Shown one piece after another: positions 55,650 through 63,611 of a DNA stretch of 64,000 nucleotides; position 1 is the stretch's first letter; every line of letters begins with the position of its first letter. Source of the stretch: Candidatus Hydrothermarchaeum profundi. Lineage in GTDB: Archaea > Hydrothermarchaeota > Hydrothermarchaeia > Hydrothermarchaeales > Hydrothermarchaeaceae. Made by a program: the position numbers and the translations under genes. The notes beneath the pieces were generated by a model. The model was not told where the DNA came from, ran no database searches, and was given only the letters and a program-made list of their open reading frames with translations. The DNA is taken from positions 648,889 to 712,888 of the forward strand of contig MTMF02000009.1 of NCBI GenBank assembly GCA_002011125.2, given 5' to 3'.

Positions 55650-55657
55650 TTTAAATA
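55641..55657 (+). promoter_or_regulatory. BRE/TATA promoter of the small RNA candidate
   Basis: CCCGAAAAATTTAAATA: a purine-rich BRE (CGAAAA) directly before TTTAAATA (55650-55657). The expected start about 25 bp on is position 55680-55681, exactly where a GC-rich hairpin begins. Confidence 0.7.
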
Positions 55658-55680
55658 CTGTATCCTATAATTATCACATT

Positions 55681-55745
55681 GCCTGGAGGACTGTGGTACT
55701 AGTTTTCCTTGTCCTCTAGGCCCCCTCCCCCTCCACTTATTTTTT
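55681..55745 (+). ncRNA. Candidate small RNA: hairpin plus C-rich tail
   Basis: In an AT-rich genome this stretch is GC-rich and non-coding. It starts with an 11-bp stem, GCCTGGAGGAC (55681-55691) pairing with GTCCTCTAGGC (55711-55721, one G-U pair), with a 19-nt loop. A single-stranded CCCCCTCCCCCTCC and then TTATTTTTT follow as a likely terminator. The C-rich tail is complementary to Shine-Dalgarno-type G-rich sequences. The end overlaps the last bases of the convergent permease gene. Family unknown. Confidence 0.6.
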
Positions 55746-56949
55746 AAAATGATAAAAAATATAGTATAGTAGGCACCATTAACACAGACATACAATGTGA
55801 CCTTTTTATGCCGCAGAGAGGCGTAATGAAACCTATTGATGTTGCTGTAACAGCGATTATGAGACCTTTTACGCCTGTTATACCTAGGATTAAAATAGTC
55901 AAGAATATTACTACAGTGCTAGATAGCTTTGCGTAGTCTATCTTTTTCACGTATCTAATGGATATTTTAGCTAACCCTAGCGTTATTCCAACTGCAAGTG
56001 AAGTGGTTAGCATTACCAGCGAGATTACCAGCAGAAAATCCGTATAAGTGAAGTCTCTCAGAATATATTCTACGGCGATAGAGGCACCACTTCTCGGATT
56101 ATTTATCAGGTACAATGCAAGTATAGCGTATATGGACGCACTGGTATTAACACCTCCTTGGGCTACTAGAAACTGTTTTTCGTTCTTTTTTCCCAAGATA
56201 TTTTGCACTATTAGAGCGCTTTGAGATGCCCCAATACTGGGGAGAAGACCTGCCAATAGTCCAGCTACGGATCCTATTCCTATGCCTTTTGCGTACAATT
56301 CCTGTGGGGAGCTTATAATTTGTTCTGGAGGATTAGACTTGGTCTTTAGAGACATGAGCAATGTTGAGAATCCAAAGAGCCCAGTTAAGGCTGGGAACAA
56401 TGAGAATTTTGGTGCTAATATCTTGCCGTTTAACACGAGAATACCTAAAGCGCCTGAGTAGAGGGTAATAATAAGAGCAAAAATCTTTTTCTCCATTGTA
56501 TCCTCTATATAGATCATATAGAATATAATCCCGATTAGGATAAATGGAAGAAACCTTTTTGTAAAAGAATATAGCTCCGGGAGAGCAATTATTCCAACCG
56601 GTAAAAAAGCGCAGCTTAGGATTATAGAACCTAGGCCCCCTACTACAGTGAGCCATATAGCCTCATATCCCCTTCCTTGCATTAGTAATCTGTGTCCGGG
56701 CAGTACTGATAAGACACTATCTTCCTCTGGCGCTCCTATTAAAATAGAGGGTATATACGACACAAAGGAATGTGTAATGCTCATTGCAACAACTATTGAT
56801 ACAATCTCGCGAGGCGTGAAATATTCTAGGAGTTTTGGAAGGAATGATAAAATAACGAGCACCACGGTGTTAACATGAATGCCAGGTACTAGGCCTGTGA
56901 AAGTTCCAAGTAGAATTCCTAATAGGGCTAATACTAAAGTGGCTAGCAT
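55744..56949 (-). CDS. TctA-like membrane permease (tripartite tricarboxylate transporter family, archaeal)
   Basis: A 401-residue protein with about ten membrane helices. GTFTGLVPGIHVNTV and the repeat-like GLLAGLLPSIGASQSA carry the two glycine-rich loops of the TctA/DUF112 family. Members move carboxylates with small TctB and binding TctC partners, neither of which is here. It overlaps the OB-fold gene by 7 nt and ends the pilin operon. The substrate is unknown. Confidence 0.8.
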   Translation of the reverse strand: MLATLVLALLGILLGTFTGLVPGIHVNTVVLVILSFLPKLLEYFTPREIVSIVVAMSITHSFVSYIPSILIGAPEEDSVLSVLPGHRLLMQGRGYEAIWLTVVGGLGSIILSCAFLPVGIIALPELYSFTKRFLPFILIGIIFYMIYIEDTMEKKIFALIITLYSGALGILVLNGKILAPKFSLFPALTGLFGFSTLLMSLKTKSNPPEQIISSPQELYAKGIGIGSVAGLLAGLLPSIGASQSALIVQNILGKKNEKQFLVAQGGVNTSASIYAILALYLINNPRSGASIAVEYILRDFTYTDFLLVISLVMLTTSLAVGITLGLAKISIRYVKKIDYAKLSSTVVIFLTILILGITGVKGLIIAVTATSIGFITPLCGIKRSHCMSVLMVPTILYFLSF

Positions 56950-57320
56950 CGTAAATCATCGGTGTTTCGTAGGATTAATTCTAAAGTGCCTTTGTAGTCT
57001 TCAATCTCGCCTGCGACCTCTATCTTATTCTTTTTTGATAGGCATTTTATCTTGTCTCCAAGCTTAGATGCTTGGGAACTGAATATAATCACATCTATTT
57101 TTCCCGAGGCATCTGCGACTTTTAGGAAAATGTGACCATCCTTATGAACTCTCTTTGATATTATTTGCCCCTCTATGAGTACTCTTTCCCCTATATCGTC
57201 GTAGGTAAGGTCTGCGATACTCGCATGAATAGGAGTTGAATTGAGGGATATATAATAAAGGAGGAGTACTCCAGCTGTAGAGATCAGGAATGATATGCCT
57301 ATTAGATGACGTTCTTCCAT
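56943..57320 (-). CDS. Membrane-anchored OB-fold (tRNA_anti-like) protein
   Basis: A 125-residue protein. One N-terminal membrane helix (about 7-27) precedes an OB-fold nucleic-acid-binding-like domain (GERVLIEGQIISKRVHKDGHIFLKVADASGKIDVIIF, then VAGEIEDYKGTLELIL). Archaeal proteins of this type are unstudied. It sits between DUF2101 and the TctA-like gene in the pilin operon. Confidence 0.75.
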   Translation of the reverse strand: MEERHLIGISFLISTAGVLLLYYISLNSTPIHASIADLTYDDIGERVLIEGQIISKRVHKDGHIFLKVADASGKIDVIIFSSQASKLGDKIKCLSKKNKIEVAGEIEDYKGTLELILRNTDDLRC

Positions 57321-57367
57321 TTTATCCCAAGATCCCCCTCTACCGGTTTAATTCTATCTAATCTCGG

Positions 57368-58090
57368 CTAAATTTTTTCAAGGACCTCTATAACTCTGCT
57401 TCCCCGTAAATTAAAAAGCCCTCGTTTAGTAAGTAATTTTAATGTATCTCCTACCCTAGCGTTTATATTGTTTTCAAAAATGTATACTCCAGGCTTAGTC
57501 CCTGCCATTAGGTCGTAGTTTACTTTTACCATCATGCGCTCAGAGCTAACTTCAATTACTTTCCCGAAGGTGTAGTCCCGGCCATATTTCTTCTTAAAAA
57601 CTATCGATACTGCGCCTACTAATATAATAGAGATAGCAAAGAGATGAAGAAATTGAAATCCTACTTTTACTGTAGGCTTTATGATTTTAGTTATTAATAG
57701 GACTAGGGAGATTCCGAAGTAGGATAAGAAGAAATCTCTATAGGCTGGAAAATCGCTGGCATAATATTTTTTCAATGAGGTAAGCAGGCTTAAAAAGTAC
57801 GAGCCTATTAAAATCAATCCAACTATTATTACTTGGGAAGTTGAAAATTCGAAGATGTATATAACAGAGAGAAAGAGGAATAGCATCACAGAAATCTGGG
57901 TTTTTAGTACGGCGTAGTCTTTCTCTTCTATCCCTTTTTTTTCGAAATAATTGTAGAAGCTTATTCCAGTTTTCTCCTTTATTTTTCTAAATGCTCCTAT
58001 AACGAAGATTAGAAATCCAATTATGTAATAGGATACTCGATAGAAGAGTTTGATAACAGTCTCTCCGAGGTCCTCTATATAGCCCATCAA
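57368..58090 (-). CDS. DUF2101 family membrane protein
   Basis: A 240-residue protein with about five membrane helices and a C-terminal soluble beta domain (FGKVIEVSSERMMVKVNYDL...RVGDTLKLLTKRGLFNLRGSRV). It matches DUF2101, an archaeal family often near pilin genes. It is 18 nt from the last prepilin gene, supporting a pilus-related role, which remains unproved. Confidence 0.75.
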   Translation of the reverse strand: MMGYIEDLGETVIKLFYRVSYYIIGFLIFVIGAFRKIKEKTGISFYNYFEKKGIEEKDYAVLKTQISVMLFLFLSVIYIFEFSTSQVIIVGLILIGSYFLSLLTSLKKYYASDFPAYRDFFLSYFGISLVLLITKIIKPTVKVGFQFLHLFAISIILVGAVSIVFKKKYGRDYTFGKVIEVSSERMMVKVNYDLMAGTKPGVYIFENNINARVGDTLKLLTKRGLFNLRGSRVIEVLEKI

Positions 58091-58108
58091 TAATCCCTCA
58101 ATATTTGT

Positions 58109-58588
58109 TCACCCACTTTCGAATTCAACTCTCACATAAAATTTATAATCAGAAATTGTTACACCATTGGCCCAAAGGTTGCTGTCTACCGTTGTCCAAT
58201 ATCCATTAAAACCATAGAATATGTAGTTTGTTGCGACTGCACCTAGAAATTTTCCAATATTGCTTTCAGAAGAGGGGGGATCATCCCCACCAGTTCCCAC
58301 TTTTAATGTTAGATTATAAATCTTTAAGCTATTTACCTCACCGGCGTAGGCTATTTCTACATCCTTTAACCTCCATTTATCTGTGGGATAGCTTATGTCT
58401 TGGTCAAAGCTTGTTGTATAACCCATATTCAATAGGGAAAGAGCGTAGATGCCTCCATCCCGCGCCATAGTGGTTGCCTTATTAAGAACATTTTGCTGCG
58501 AAAGATATGGAAAGAGAGATATAACGATTATGAAGAGCACTCCTGTAACTAGGATAAATTCAAGGGAAACTTGTCCTTTCTCTCCCAT
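58109..58588 (-). CDS. Class III signal peptide prepilin (5)
   Basis: A 159-residue prepilin. The KGQVSLEF motif (Q6, S8, E10) immediately before a hydrophobic helix is the class III (EppA-processed) signature, with cleavage expected just before Gln. The C-terminal beta-rich domain would be exposed. Directly adjacent to prepilin 4. Confidence 0.88.
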   Translation of the reverse strand: MGEKGQVSLEFILVTGVLFIIVISLFPYLSQQNVLNKATTMARDGGIYALSLLNMGYTTSFDQDISYPTDKWRLKDVEIAYAGEVNSLKIYNLTLKVGTGGDDPPSSESNIGKFLGAVATNYIFYGFNGYWTTVDSNLWANGVTISDYKFYVRVEFESG

Positions 58589-59068
58589 TTATAACACCCT
58601 AATATACGTTTGGTTAGCATAAATAATAACAAAGCTTCCATTATTTCTAATCGTAGTTTGAGGATACAATATCGTGGGATCTTCCCTCGTTATATTAGCT
58701 GGTATAATGGATATAGAAACATTCCAGACTTCCATCCCGGTTTTGCTTGAGTTTTTCGTAATATTAATAGTCCGACTGCTTGTATCTACAATTAGAGGGA
58801 GTTGAACTCCAAGTCCTTCTATCGTAGTAGAGTTAAGCAAAGTAAAATTTAGGGTAGCAGAACTCAGATATAGGCTGAATCCTTCACCATTAGCGTAGAC
58901 ATTGTTAATCGCGGTAGCCAAAAGTTCACCAATAATTCTCGCTTCACCAGCTTCTCCGATTTCTCTCGCAGTGTTCAGCCTCTCCAGATTTATGCTTACA
59001 AGTGAAGTTAGTATTATAATAGTCAGCCCAAGCACCATTATCGCTTCTAATGATATCTGGCCTCTCAT
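58589..59068 (-). CDS. Class III signal peptide prepilin (4)
   Basis: From ATG 59068 the protein is 159 residues, MRGQISLEAIMVLGLT..., with Q4xSxE8 before the hydrophobic helix. A frame from 59125 adds 19 residues that would bury the signal, and that frame overlaps the previous gene, so I reject it. Several NxS/T sequons lie in the exposed domain. Confidence 0.87.
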   Translation of the reverse strand: MRGQISLEAIMVLGLTIIILTSLVSINLERLNTAREIGEAGEARIIGELLATAINNVYANGEGFSLYLSSATLNFTLLNSTTIEGLGVQLPLIVDTSSRTINITKNSSKTGMEVWNVSISIIPANITREDPTILYPQTTIRNNGSFVIIYANQTYIRVL

Positions 59069-59069
59069 T

Positions 59070-59645
59070 TTACCTTCCTCCGGGAACTCTAGCGGCAAAT
59101 CCTTGGGATGTGCAGTTATCAACAATCCATTCTAGTTCTGTTTGGGATGTAATATTCTTCCAGGAAATCACGAGAGTATAAGTGTATCCCTCATCTTCAA
59201 AAATTGGCTTTGGGGCAGTAGAGTTAGGTACATATATAGCCCACCCGGTACCAGGAAGGTCTTTTGTGAAACTATACTCCTCTTGCTTAGTGATTATGCC
59301 TTCATTACTGTACCTAATAGTTTGCACCGTAGTATTCAACACATCTCCATCCGTGCTGATGCACGATCTTATCCATATTAATGGATCTCCGGCCGGGGTC
59401 GTGCCAGAAGAGGAATATCCGGGTATATATATTCTTAATATTTTTTTTTCATAGGGGTTGGTTATTGAACTAGCATAGGTGGCTATTTGTTCTGCGACAT
59501 ATTTAGCGTCTGATACCACTCTAACGTCTCGTGTGGTGTCGACGGCTTCGAAAATATTGGAAATCGATACAGTAACCAGTATTAAGATAAAGACCCCCAT
59601 AATGAAAAGGGCCTCGATCGTTACCTCTGCTTTTTGATTAATCAC
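59070..59645 (-). CDS. Class III-like prepilin (3), variant signal motif
   Basis: A 191-residue protein starting MINQKAEVTIEALFIMGVF. The motif reads E7xT9xE11 in place of QxS/TxE, so cleavage may be altered. Otherwise it has the same architecture as its neighbours and a gap of only 1 nt from prepilin 4. It is the longest of the five. Confidence 0.8.
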   Translation of the reverse strand: MINQKAEVTIEALFIMGVFILILVTVSISNIFEAVDTTRDVRVVSDAKYVAEQIATYASSITNPYEKKILRIYIPGYSSSGTTPAGDPLIWIRSCISTDGDVLNTTVQTIRYSNEGIITKQEEYSFTKDLPGTGWAIYVPNSTAPKPIFEDEGYTYTLVISWKNITSQTELEWIVDNCTSQGFAARVPGGR

Positions 59646-59654
59646 ACAATCACC

Positions 59655-60182
59655 TTAATCCTCAAGGGTAATCAGCACGGTAGTTCCATTTGCTGATATA
59701 CTAATTTCTGGCGAAGTTGTTGTAGCTCTATTCTCAATTTTTACTGAATAGGTGCCTGGGGAGAGATATCCACTCGAACTTTCATTGCCAGAGCTGGAAA
59801 CTCCCTCTATGGAATTTTTTCCAAGCCCTCCTGAAGAACCGTTTTTTATCAGCTCTGAAGGTACTCTGTCGGTAGTTTTCCATTTAATCCAGTAGGTGAG
59901 GATGTCGTTGTTTGGATTGTCCGAATCATAGGCAGAGATACTCCAATTTAAGCTTGAACTCTTTATGGTGACCGTCCTTATTGATCCATTTCCATTTGCT
60001 CTAACCATCTCGATTGCTTTCGAGATCTTATCCAAATTCTCCCGACTTTCAAGTATGATTGATGCATCATTACTCGCTTTGTAAACCTTGATCATTGCGG
60101 GAAAAGATATTCCTACGAATATGAGGATGAAAAAACCCATTATCAGGATCCCCTCCATCGTCATCTGTCCTTTATTATCCAT
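59655..60182 (-). CDS. Class III signal peptide prepilin (2)
   Basis: A 175-residue protein, KGQMTMEGILIMGFFIL, with Q6xT8xE10 and then the hydrophobic helix. A Gly/Ser-rich stretch occurs in the exposed domain (about 120-145). Its start overlaps the peptidase gene by 8 nt. Confidence 0.88.
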   Translation of the reverse strand: MDNKGQMTMEGILIMGFFILIFVGISFPAMIKVYKASNDASIILESRENLDKISKAIEMVRANGNGSIRTVTIKSSSLNWSISAYDSDNPNNDILTYWIKWKTTDRVPSELIKNGSSGGLGKNSIEGVSSSGNESSSGYLSPGTYSVKIENRATTTSPEISISANGTTVLITLED

Positions 60183-61254
60183 ACAACAGCACCCGTATCG
60201 CAGTAGGAATATCGCCTAAAAGCAATGAAATAGTTAACCCTATTGCTATAACTGGAGCAAAGGGCATGCTTTTTTTTATTTTTATTCTATCCTCCATCTT
60301 TCCCCTCCTGACCAGGTCTTTTAACATTTCAACTTCTTTCTGAGTCAGCCCAGCAGCACCCATTGAAATGCCCTTTCTTCTAAGTTCTGAGATATTTCCA
60401 TTTTTTACGGCATTCAGTATCTTTTCCGATAAGCTTCTCTCCTCCCTAATAATATCCTCTCCTTTGATATAAATTTCTTCTGCGGGAATCATGCCTTCTT
60501 GTAGGTTAGATATCTTTATTGTTTCTTGAAGGGCTTCCCTTCTCAAAAGTTTTATTGAATTCCAAAATATTCCAAAAATAATCATGACGACAAGTACCAA
60601 GAGATATGATGAAAAAATGAAGCCAGCTTCTGTGATGTTAGTTACCAGATAGGCTAGGGTTATCAGCAGAGATAGCGGTATAGCGAAGCTATTCCGAAGT
60701 CTATAAAGGAATATAATATATAAGACCCCAAGTATACTAACTCCGCTTTCCTTAGATATTACTATACCACTGACGAAAATCAAGGAAATTAAAGCGTACT
60801 CGCTAATATTCTTTAAAGGCTCTAAAAATCTTCTTGGATTTGTTTTAGATATTGAGAATAACAAAATAAATGGGAAGATTGCGATAAATGTATTAGCGAG
60901 GATGGATAATATAAAGGGGTAGGGTGGCAAGGCAGGGTTTAAATATTTAGCTAAAAACTCAGGGTATTTAGGAATCAGGGCAGCTATAAATAGGAACTCC
61001 TTAGCATCTCCAGCGCTCCAGCCTCCAAGGATCCAGAAAAGATATCCAATAATAAAAATAATAACAACGTTTTCTATAGTCAATACCAGAAGACTTAGGT
61101 CTCCTATATAGAGGCTATATGAGAAATATCCGGCTAACCCTAAAAAAGTTAAGGGGAAAGTAAGCTTGTTTGGGATTATTCCTTTCTTTAGGTCGGTAAA
61201 GCTGGCTATTAAAGCACCTAGGATTGCAATAGAAACAAAAAATTCTTCGATCAT
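60175..61254 (-). CDS. Prepilin peptidase, EppA-like (A24 family)
   Basis: From ATG 61254 this is 359 residues. FTDLKKGIIPN holds the first catalytic Asp (D21) and GGWSAGDAKEF the second (about residue 80), in the usual TM1/TM3-4 context. About nine helices flank a C-terminal soluble insert (about 240-330) with an HTH-like QKEVEMLKDLVRRG. It should cleave the class III signals of the five adjacent prepilins. The start overlaps prepilin 1 by 4 nt (ATGA), fixing it. Confidence 0.88.
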   Translation of the reverse strand: MIEEFFVSIAILGALIASFTDLKKGIIPNKLTFPLTFLGLAGYFSYSLYIGDLSLLVLTIENVVIIFIIGYLFWILGGWSAGDAKEFLFIAALIPKYPEFLAKYLNPALPPYPFILSILANTFIAIFPFILLFSISKTNPRRFLEPLKNISEYALISLIFVSGIVISKESGVSILGVLYIIFLYRLRNSFAIPLSLLITLAYLVTNITEAGFIFSSYLLVLVVMIIFGIFWNSIKLLRREALQETIKISNLQEGMIPAEEIYIKGEDIIREERSLSEKILNAVKNGNISELRRKGISMGAAGLTQKEVEMLKDLVRRGKMEDRIKIKKSMPFAPVIAIGLTISLLLGDIPTAIRVLLYG

Positions 61255-61445
61255 CGTGTGATCTTGGTTAAAGTAGCGTTTCTTTCTTTTTCCACCCAAT
61301 TCGTAGTTACATCTGCAAAGGATTTTATAGTGCCCTGCAGTGACCATATTGTAAGGGCCGCTACGACAATTCCCCCTGTAAGAAATATGAATTCTATACT
61401 AACTTGGGCTCTCTCATTGACAATGAAATCCTTCAAACGAAGCAT
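61251..61445 (-). CDS. Class III signal peptide prepilin (1), minor/short
   Basis: A 64-residue protein with NERAQVSIEFIF (Q14xSxE18) before the hydrophobic helix, then about 25 residues only. Its size is typical of major structural Epd-type pilins. It is first in the nine-gene operon, with a TATA-like TTTATATA about 26 bp upstream, giving an almost leaderless transcript. Confidence 0.87.
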   Translation of the reverse strand: MLRLKDFIVNERAQVSIEFIFLTGGIVVAALTIWSLQGTIKSFADVTTNWVEKERNATLTKITR

Positions 61446-61469
61446 ACTTTATTAATTTTCTCTTACAAG

Positions 61470-61477
61470 TATATAAA
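61470..61477 (-). promoter_or_regulatory. TATA box of the pilin operon
   Basis: TTTATATA on the minus strand, centred about 28 bp before the ATG at 61445; the preceding CCCC is a weak BRE. Drives prepilin 1 and probably the whole operon to 55744. Confidence 0.6.
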
Positions 61478-61488
61478 AGGGGAGTAGC

Positions 61489-61773
61489 TTAGAATGCAGA
61501 TTCTAGATCCGCTTCATTAACACTACTCTTATATTTATCTAATACCGCTTCAACTAAAATATCTCTTGCTTCCTTTGTTATTGGATGGAATATGTCTTTA
61601 AATTCTCCTCTTTTATTCTTATTGGCCGGCATGCTAACCCATAAGCCTGCCTCTCCTTCTATTACTCTTAGCCCATGCACAACATATGAATCGTCGAGGG
61701 TAACTGTGGCATAGGCTTTTAAGTTCCCTGTACCCTCCATTTTGTATATTCTAACGTCAGTTATTTCAGCCAT
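61489..61773 (-). CDS. spoVG: SpoVG family protein
   Basis: From ATG 61773 the protein is 94 residues: ITDVRIYKMEGTGNLKAYATVTLDD, then LWVSMPANKNKRGEFKDIFHPITKEAR, the SpoVG core pattern. Bacterial SpoVG binds RNA and DNA and controls sporulation and envelope genes. Archaeal copies exist but are uncommon, and their role is unknown. Upstream of the pilin operon on the same strand, 43 bp apart. Confidence 0.88.
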   Translation of the reverse strand: MAEITDVRIYKMEGTGNLKAYATVTLDDSYVVHGLRVIEGEAGLWVSMPANKNKRGEFKDIFHPITKEARDILVEAVLDKYKSSVNEADLESAF

Positions 61774-61856
61774 TTGAGTCACCTGTGCTTAGTTAAAGAT
61801 TAGTGGTAAATAAAGATTATGCTAAAATTATATACCTGCTAAGCTAATATGATTTC

Positions 61857-62453
61857 ATGGACACTAGGACACTTAGGGAAATTCATCGAATGGAAAGAAT
61901 GCATGCTAAATTACAGAAGCTAGATAAGGATTTCTATGATAAAGTTGAAAACTCTATAAAAAATCTACACTCTCGATATCTAGAGCTTATGGAAAAAGGG
62001 GAGCTAACTAGGGCCGGGGTCCTGCTTGGAGAGCTAGAGAATATAAAGGCCGTGATAACTGATATTTATGAGATCAGAGAGAGGAAAATTGTTCTAGGGG
62101 CCTTAAATTATGCGCGTAGGGGAGATAGTTCTCAAATGGAGAATCTATTAGAACAGGAAAAAATTATGTTCAATAAGATCACAGAGCAACTTGGAAAAAA
62201 TCGTAAGGAGATATTGGAGAACCTCCTATCCGATAAGCCGATAAAAAAAGTACAGGACAGTGGATTACAAAGAAAAATAGAGTTTCCATTGATAACTGTT
62301 AGAATATTAGAAGATTTACCTCCTCTGGTTGGTATTGATGGTAAGATCTACGGTTCTTTCAGAAAAGAGGATATCGCCAGCTTGCCTGAGCCGAACGCTA
62401 GGGCTCTTATTAGCCGAGGGGCAGCGGAGGAAATCCGAGTCAGTTTAAGATAG
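61857..62453 (+). CDS. GINS complex subunit Gins51 (Sld5/Psf1-type)
   Basis: A 198-residue replication factor. The N-terminal helical A-domain spans about 1-130; the C-terminal B-domain has TVRILEDLPPLVGIDGKIYGSFRKEDIASLPEPNARALISRGAAEEI, the hallmark of archaeal Gins51. It joins MCM and Cdc45/GAN in the replicative helicase. A TATA-like AAATTATATA at about 61824-61834 lies about 27 bp before the ATG, so the mRNA is probably leaderless. Confidence 0.9.
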   Translation: MDTRTLREIHRMERMHAKLQKLDKDFYDKVENSIKNLHSRYLELMEKGELTRAGVLLGELENIKAVITDIYEIRERKIVLGALNYARRGDSSQMENLLEQEKIMFNKITEQLGKNRKEILENLLSDKPIKKVQDSGLQRKIEFPLITVRILEDLPPLVGIDGKIYGSFRKEDIASLPEPNARALISRGAAEEIRVSLR

Positions 62454-62478
62454 GTCACTCCTAATTCTTCATCTATTA

Positions 62479-62835
62479 TTATCTAAGGAAGGGCAGCCGA
62501 ACTATAGCTTGTATAAAAGTACCCCATCCGATCCCCACCAGTAGGCCGACAATGAAAAATACCCATCGATTATTTAACTGACTTATAGTATTGAGTAGCA
62601 CGATTGTTGCGAATGTCAAAATAACTGCAAGAATAAATAAGGATTTCTTTTCTCTGCTGATAAATCCCCATATTCGTTCTCTTTTCTCAAGCTCTTCCTC
62701 TAGCTCATGTATTCTCCTTTCATATTCTCCAAAAACTTCAAACCTATCCTTAAATCGCTTATAGCACTCCTCCCACATCTCTAAATCTTCATCCAGTCTG
62801 CGCTTTTCCTCCTCAAGTTTTTCTTCGATGGCCAT
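62479..62835 (-). CDS. Small coiled-coil membrane protein
   Basis: A 118-residue protein. The N-terminal 65 residues are a highly charged coiled coil (EEKLEEEKRRLDEDLEMWEECY...), then two membrane helices close to the C-terminus. No family known. It is 9 nt downstream of the di-heme lipoprotein and co-directional, so probably its partner. Confidence 0.65.
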   Translation of the reverse strand: MAIEEKLEEEKRRLDEDLEMWEECYKRFKDRFEVFGEYERRIHELEEELEKRERIWGFISREKKSLFILAVILTFATIVLLNTISQLNNRWVFFIVGLLVGIGWGTFIQAIVRLPFLR

Positions 62836-62844
62836 TAAATACCC

Positions 62845-63540
62845 TCAGAATTTCCATAAAGTCATAGTCTCAAAGAAAACTCTATGGCAGCCGGTAAACG
62901 AGCACGTAGTATTAGATATTAGGCTGATGGCTTTTTTTGCTTCGGTTTCATTTCTTGATTCAATAGCTTTTTCGAGTTCTTTAAGATATTCGTCTCTCAT
63001 AAGGACTTCTGTGATCCTCGGCATTATTATGCTGACATCTTTCTTAGATTCGGTCCAATACTTTTTAAAGTCAGATAGGTGTTTTTCAGCTTCAGAAAGA
63101 TTGTCCTCTTCTATAGCTTTTTTTATGTTTCCGTACTCTACTTCCAATTTGGCCATGGAACTCCCTGCGCGAGCATGGCAGAATTTAACTCCACAGCCTC
63201 CTCCTATTTCAGCCGAGAGCAATTTTGCATCTTCTAAGTCTCCAGAGTCTAATTTTTCTCCTAGAAGCTCCAGCTCCTCTTCAAGTACAAAGAAATCCAA
63301 GTGTTCTTTACCTACAACATTTTTAGCCTTCTCATACATTTCAGTCATAGTGTGGTAGCTTTCTTCAGCTTCTTTAATATTGCCCGTGTCGAGAGCGGCT
63401 TTCATGGAAAAAAAAGCATTCTCAAAATTTTCTTGGATTTGAGTTCCATTAAGAGGAGTTGTTGGTTCGGATGGGGGAGATTGGCTAATACAGCCAATAA
63501 CAAATAACAAGAGTAGAAGAGATAACTTTTTAACATCCAT
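62845..63540 (-). CDS. Lipoprotein with two CX4CH heme-type motifs
   Basis: A 231-residue lipoprotein (lipobox LLFVIGC, Cys17). The body is all-helical and seems to be two similar about 100-residue units, each ending in CX4CH: C116GVKFC121H122 and C213SFTGC218H219. A His lies about 60 residues before each (H63, H154). CX4CH is known as a variant heme c site in tetraheme cytochrome c3, while the four-helix size resembles cytochrome c-prime. Covalent heme attachment is inferred. It may serve the electron-transfer island at 15-24 kb. Confidence 0.75.
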   Translation of the reverse strand: MDVKKLSLLLLLFVIGCISQSPPSEPTTPLNGTQIQENFENAFFSMKAALDTGNIKEAEESYHTMTEMYEKAKNVVGKEHLDFFVLEEELELLGEKLDSGDLEDAKLLSAEIGGGCGVKFCHARAGSSMAKLEVEYGNIKKAIEEDNLSEAEKHLSDFKKYWTESKKDVSIIMPRITEVLMRDEYLKELEKAIESRNETEAKKAISLISNTTCSFTGCHRVFFETMTLWKF

Positions 63541-63611
63541 ATGCGATTCCTATTTTTCTTCAAATTTATATAAATGTTATTAAAAATACTTCAGTGAAAA
63601 GGAGAGGAAAT

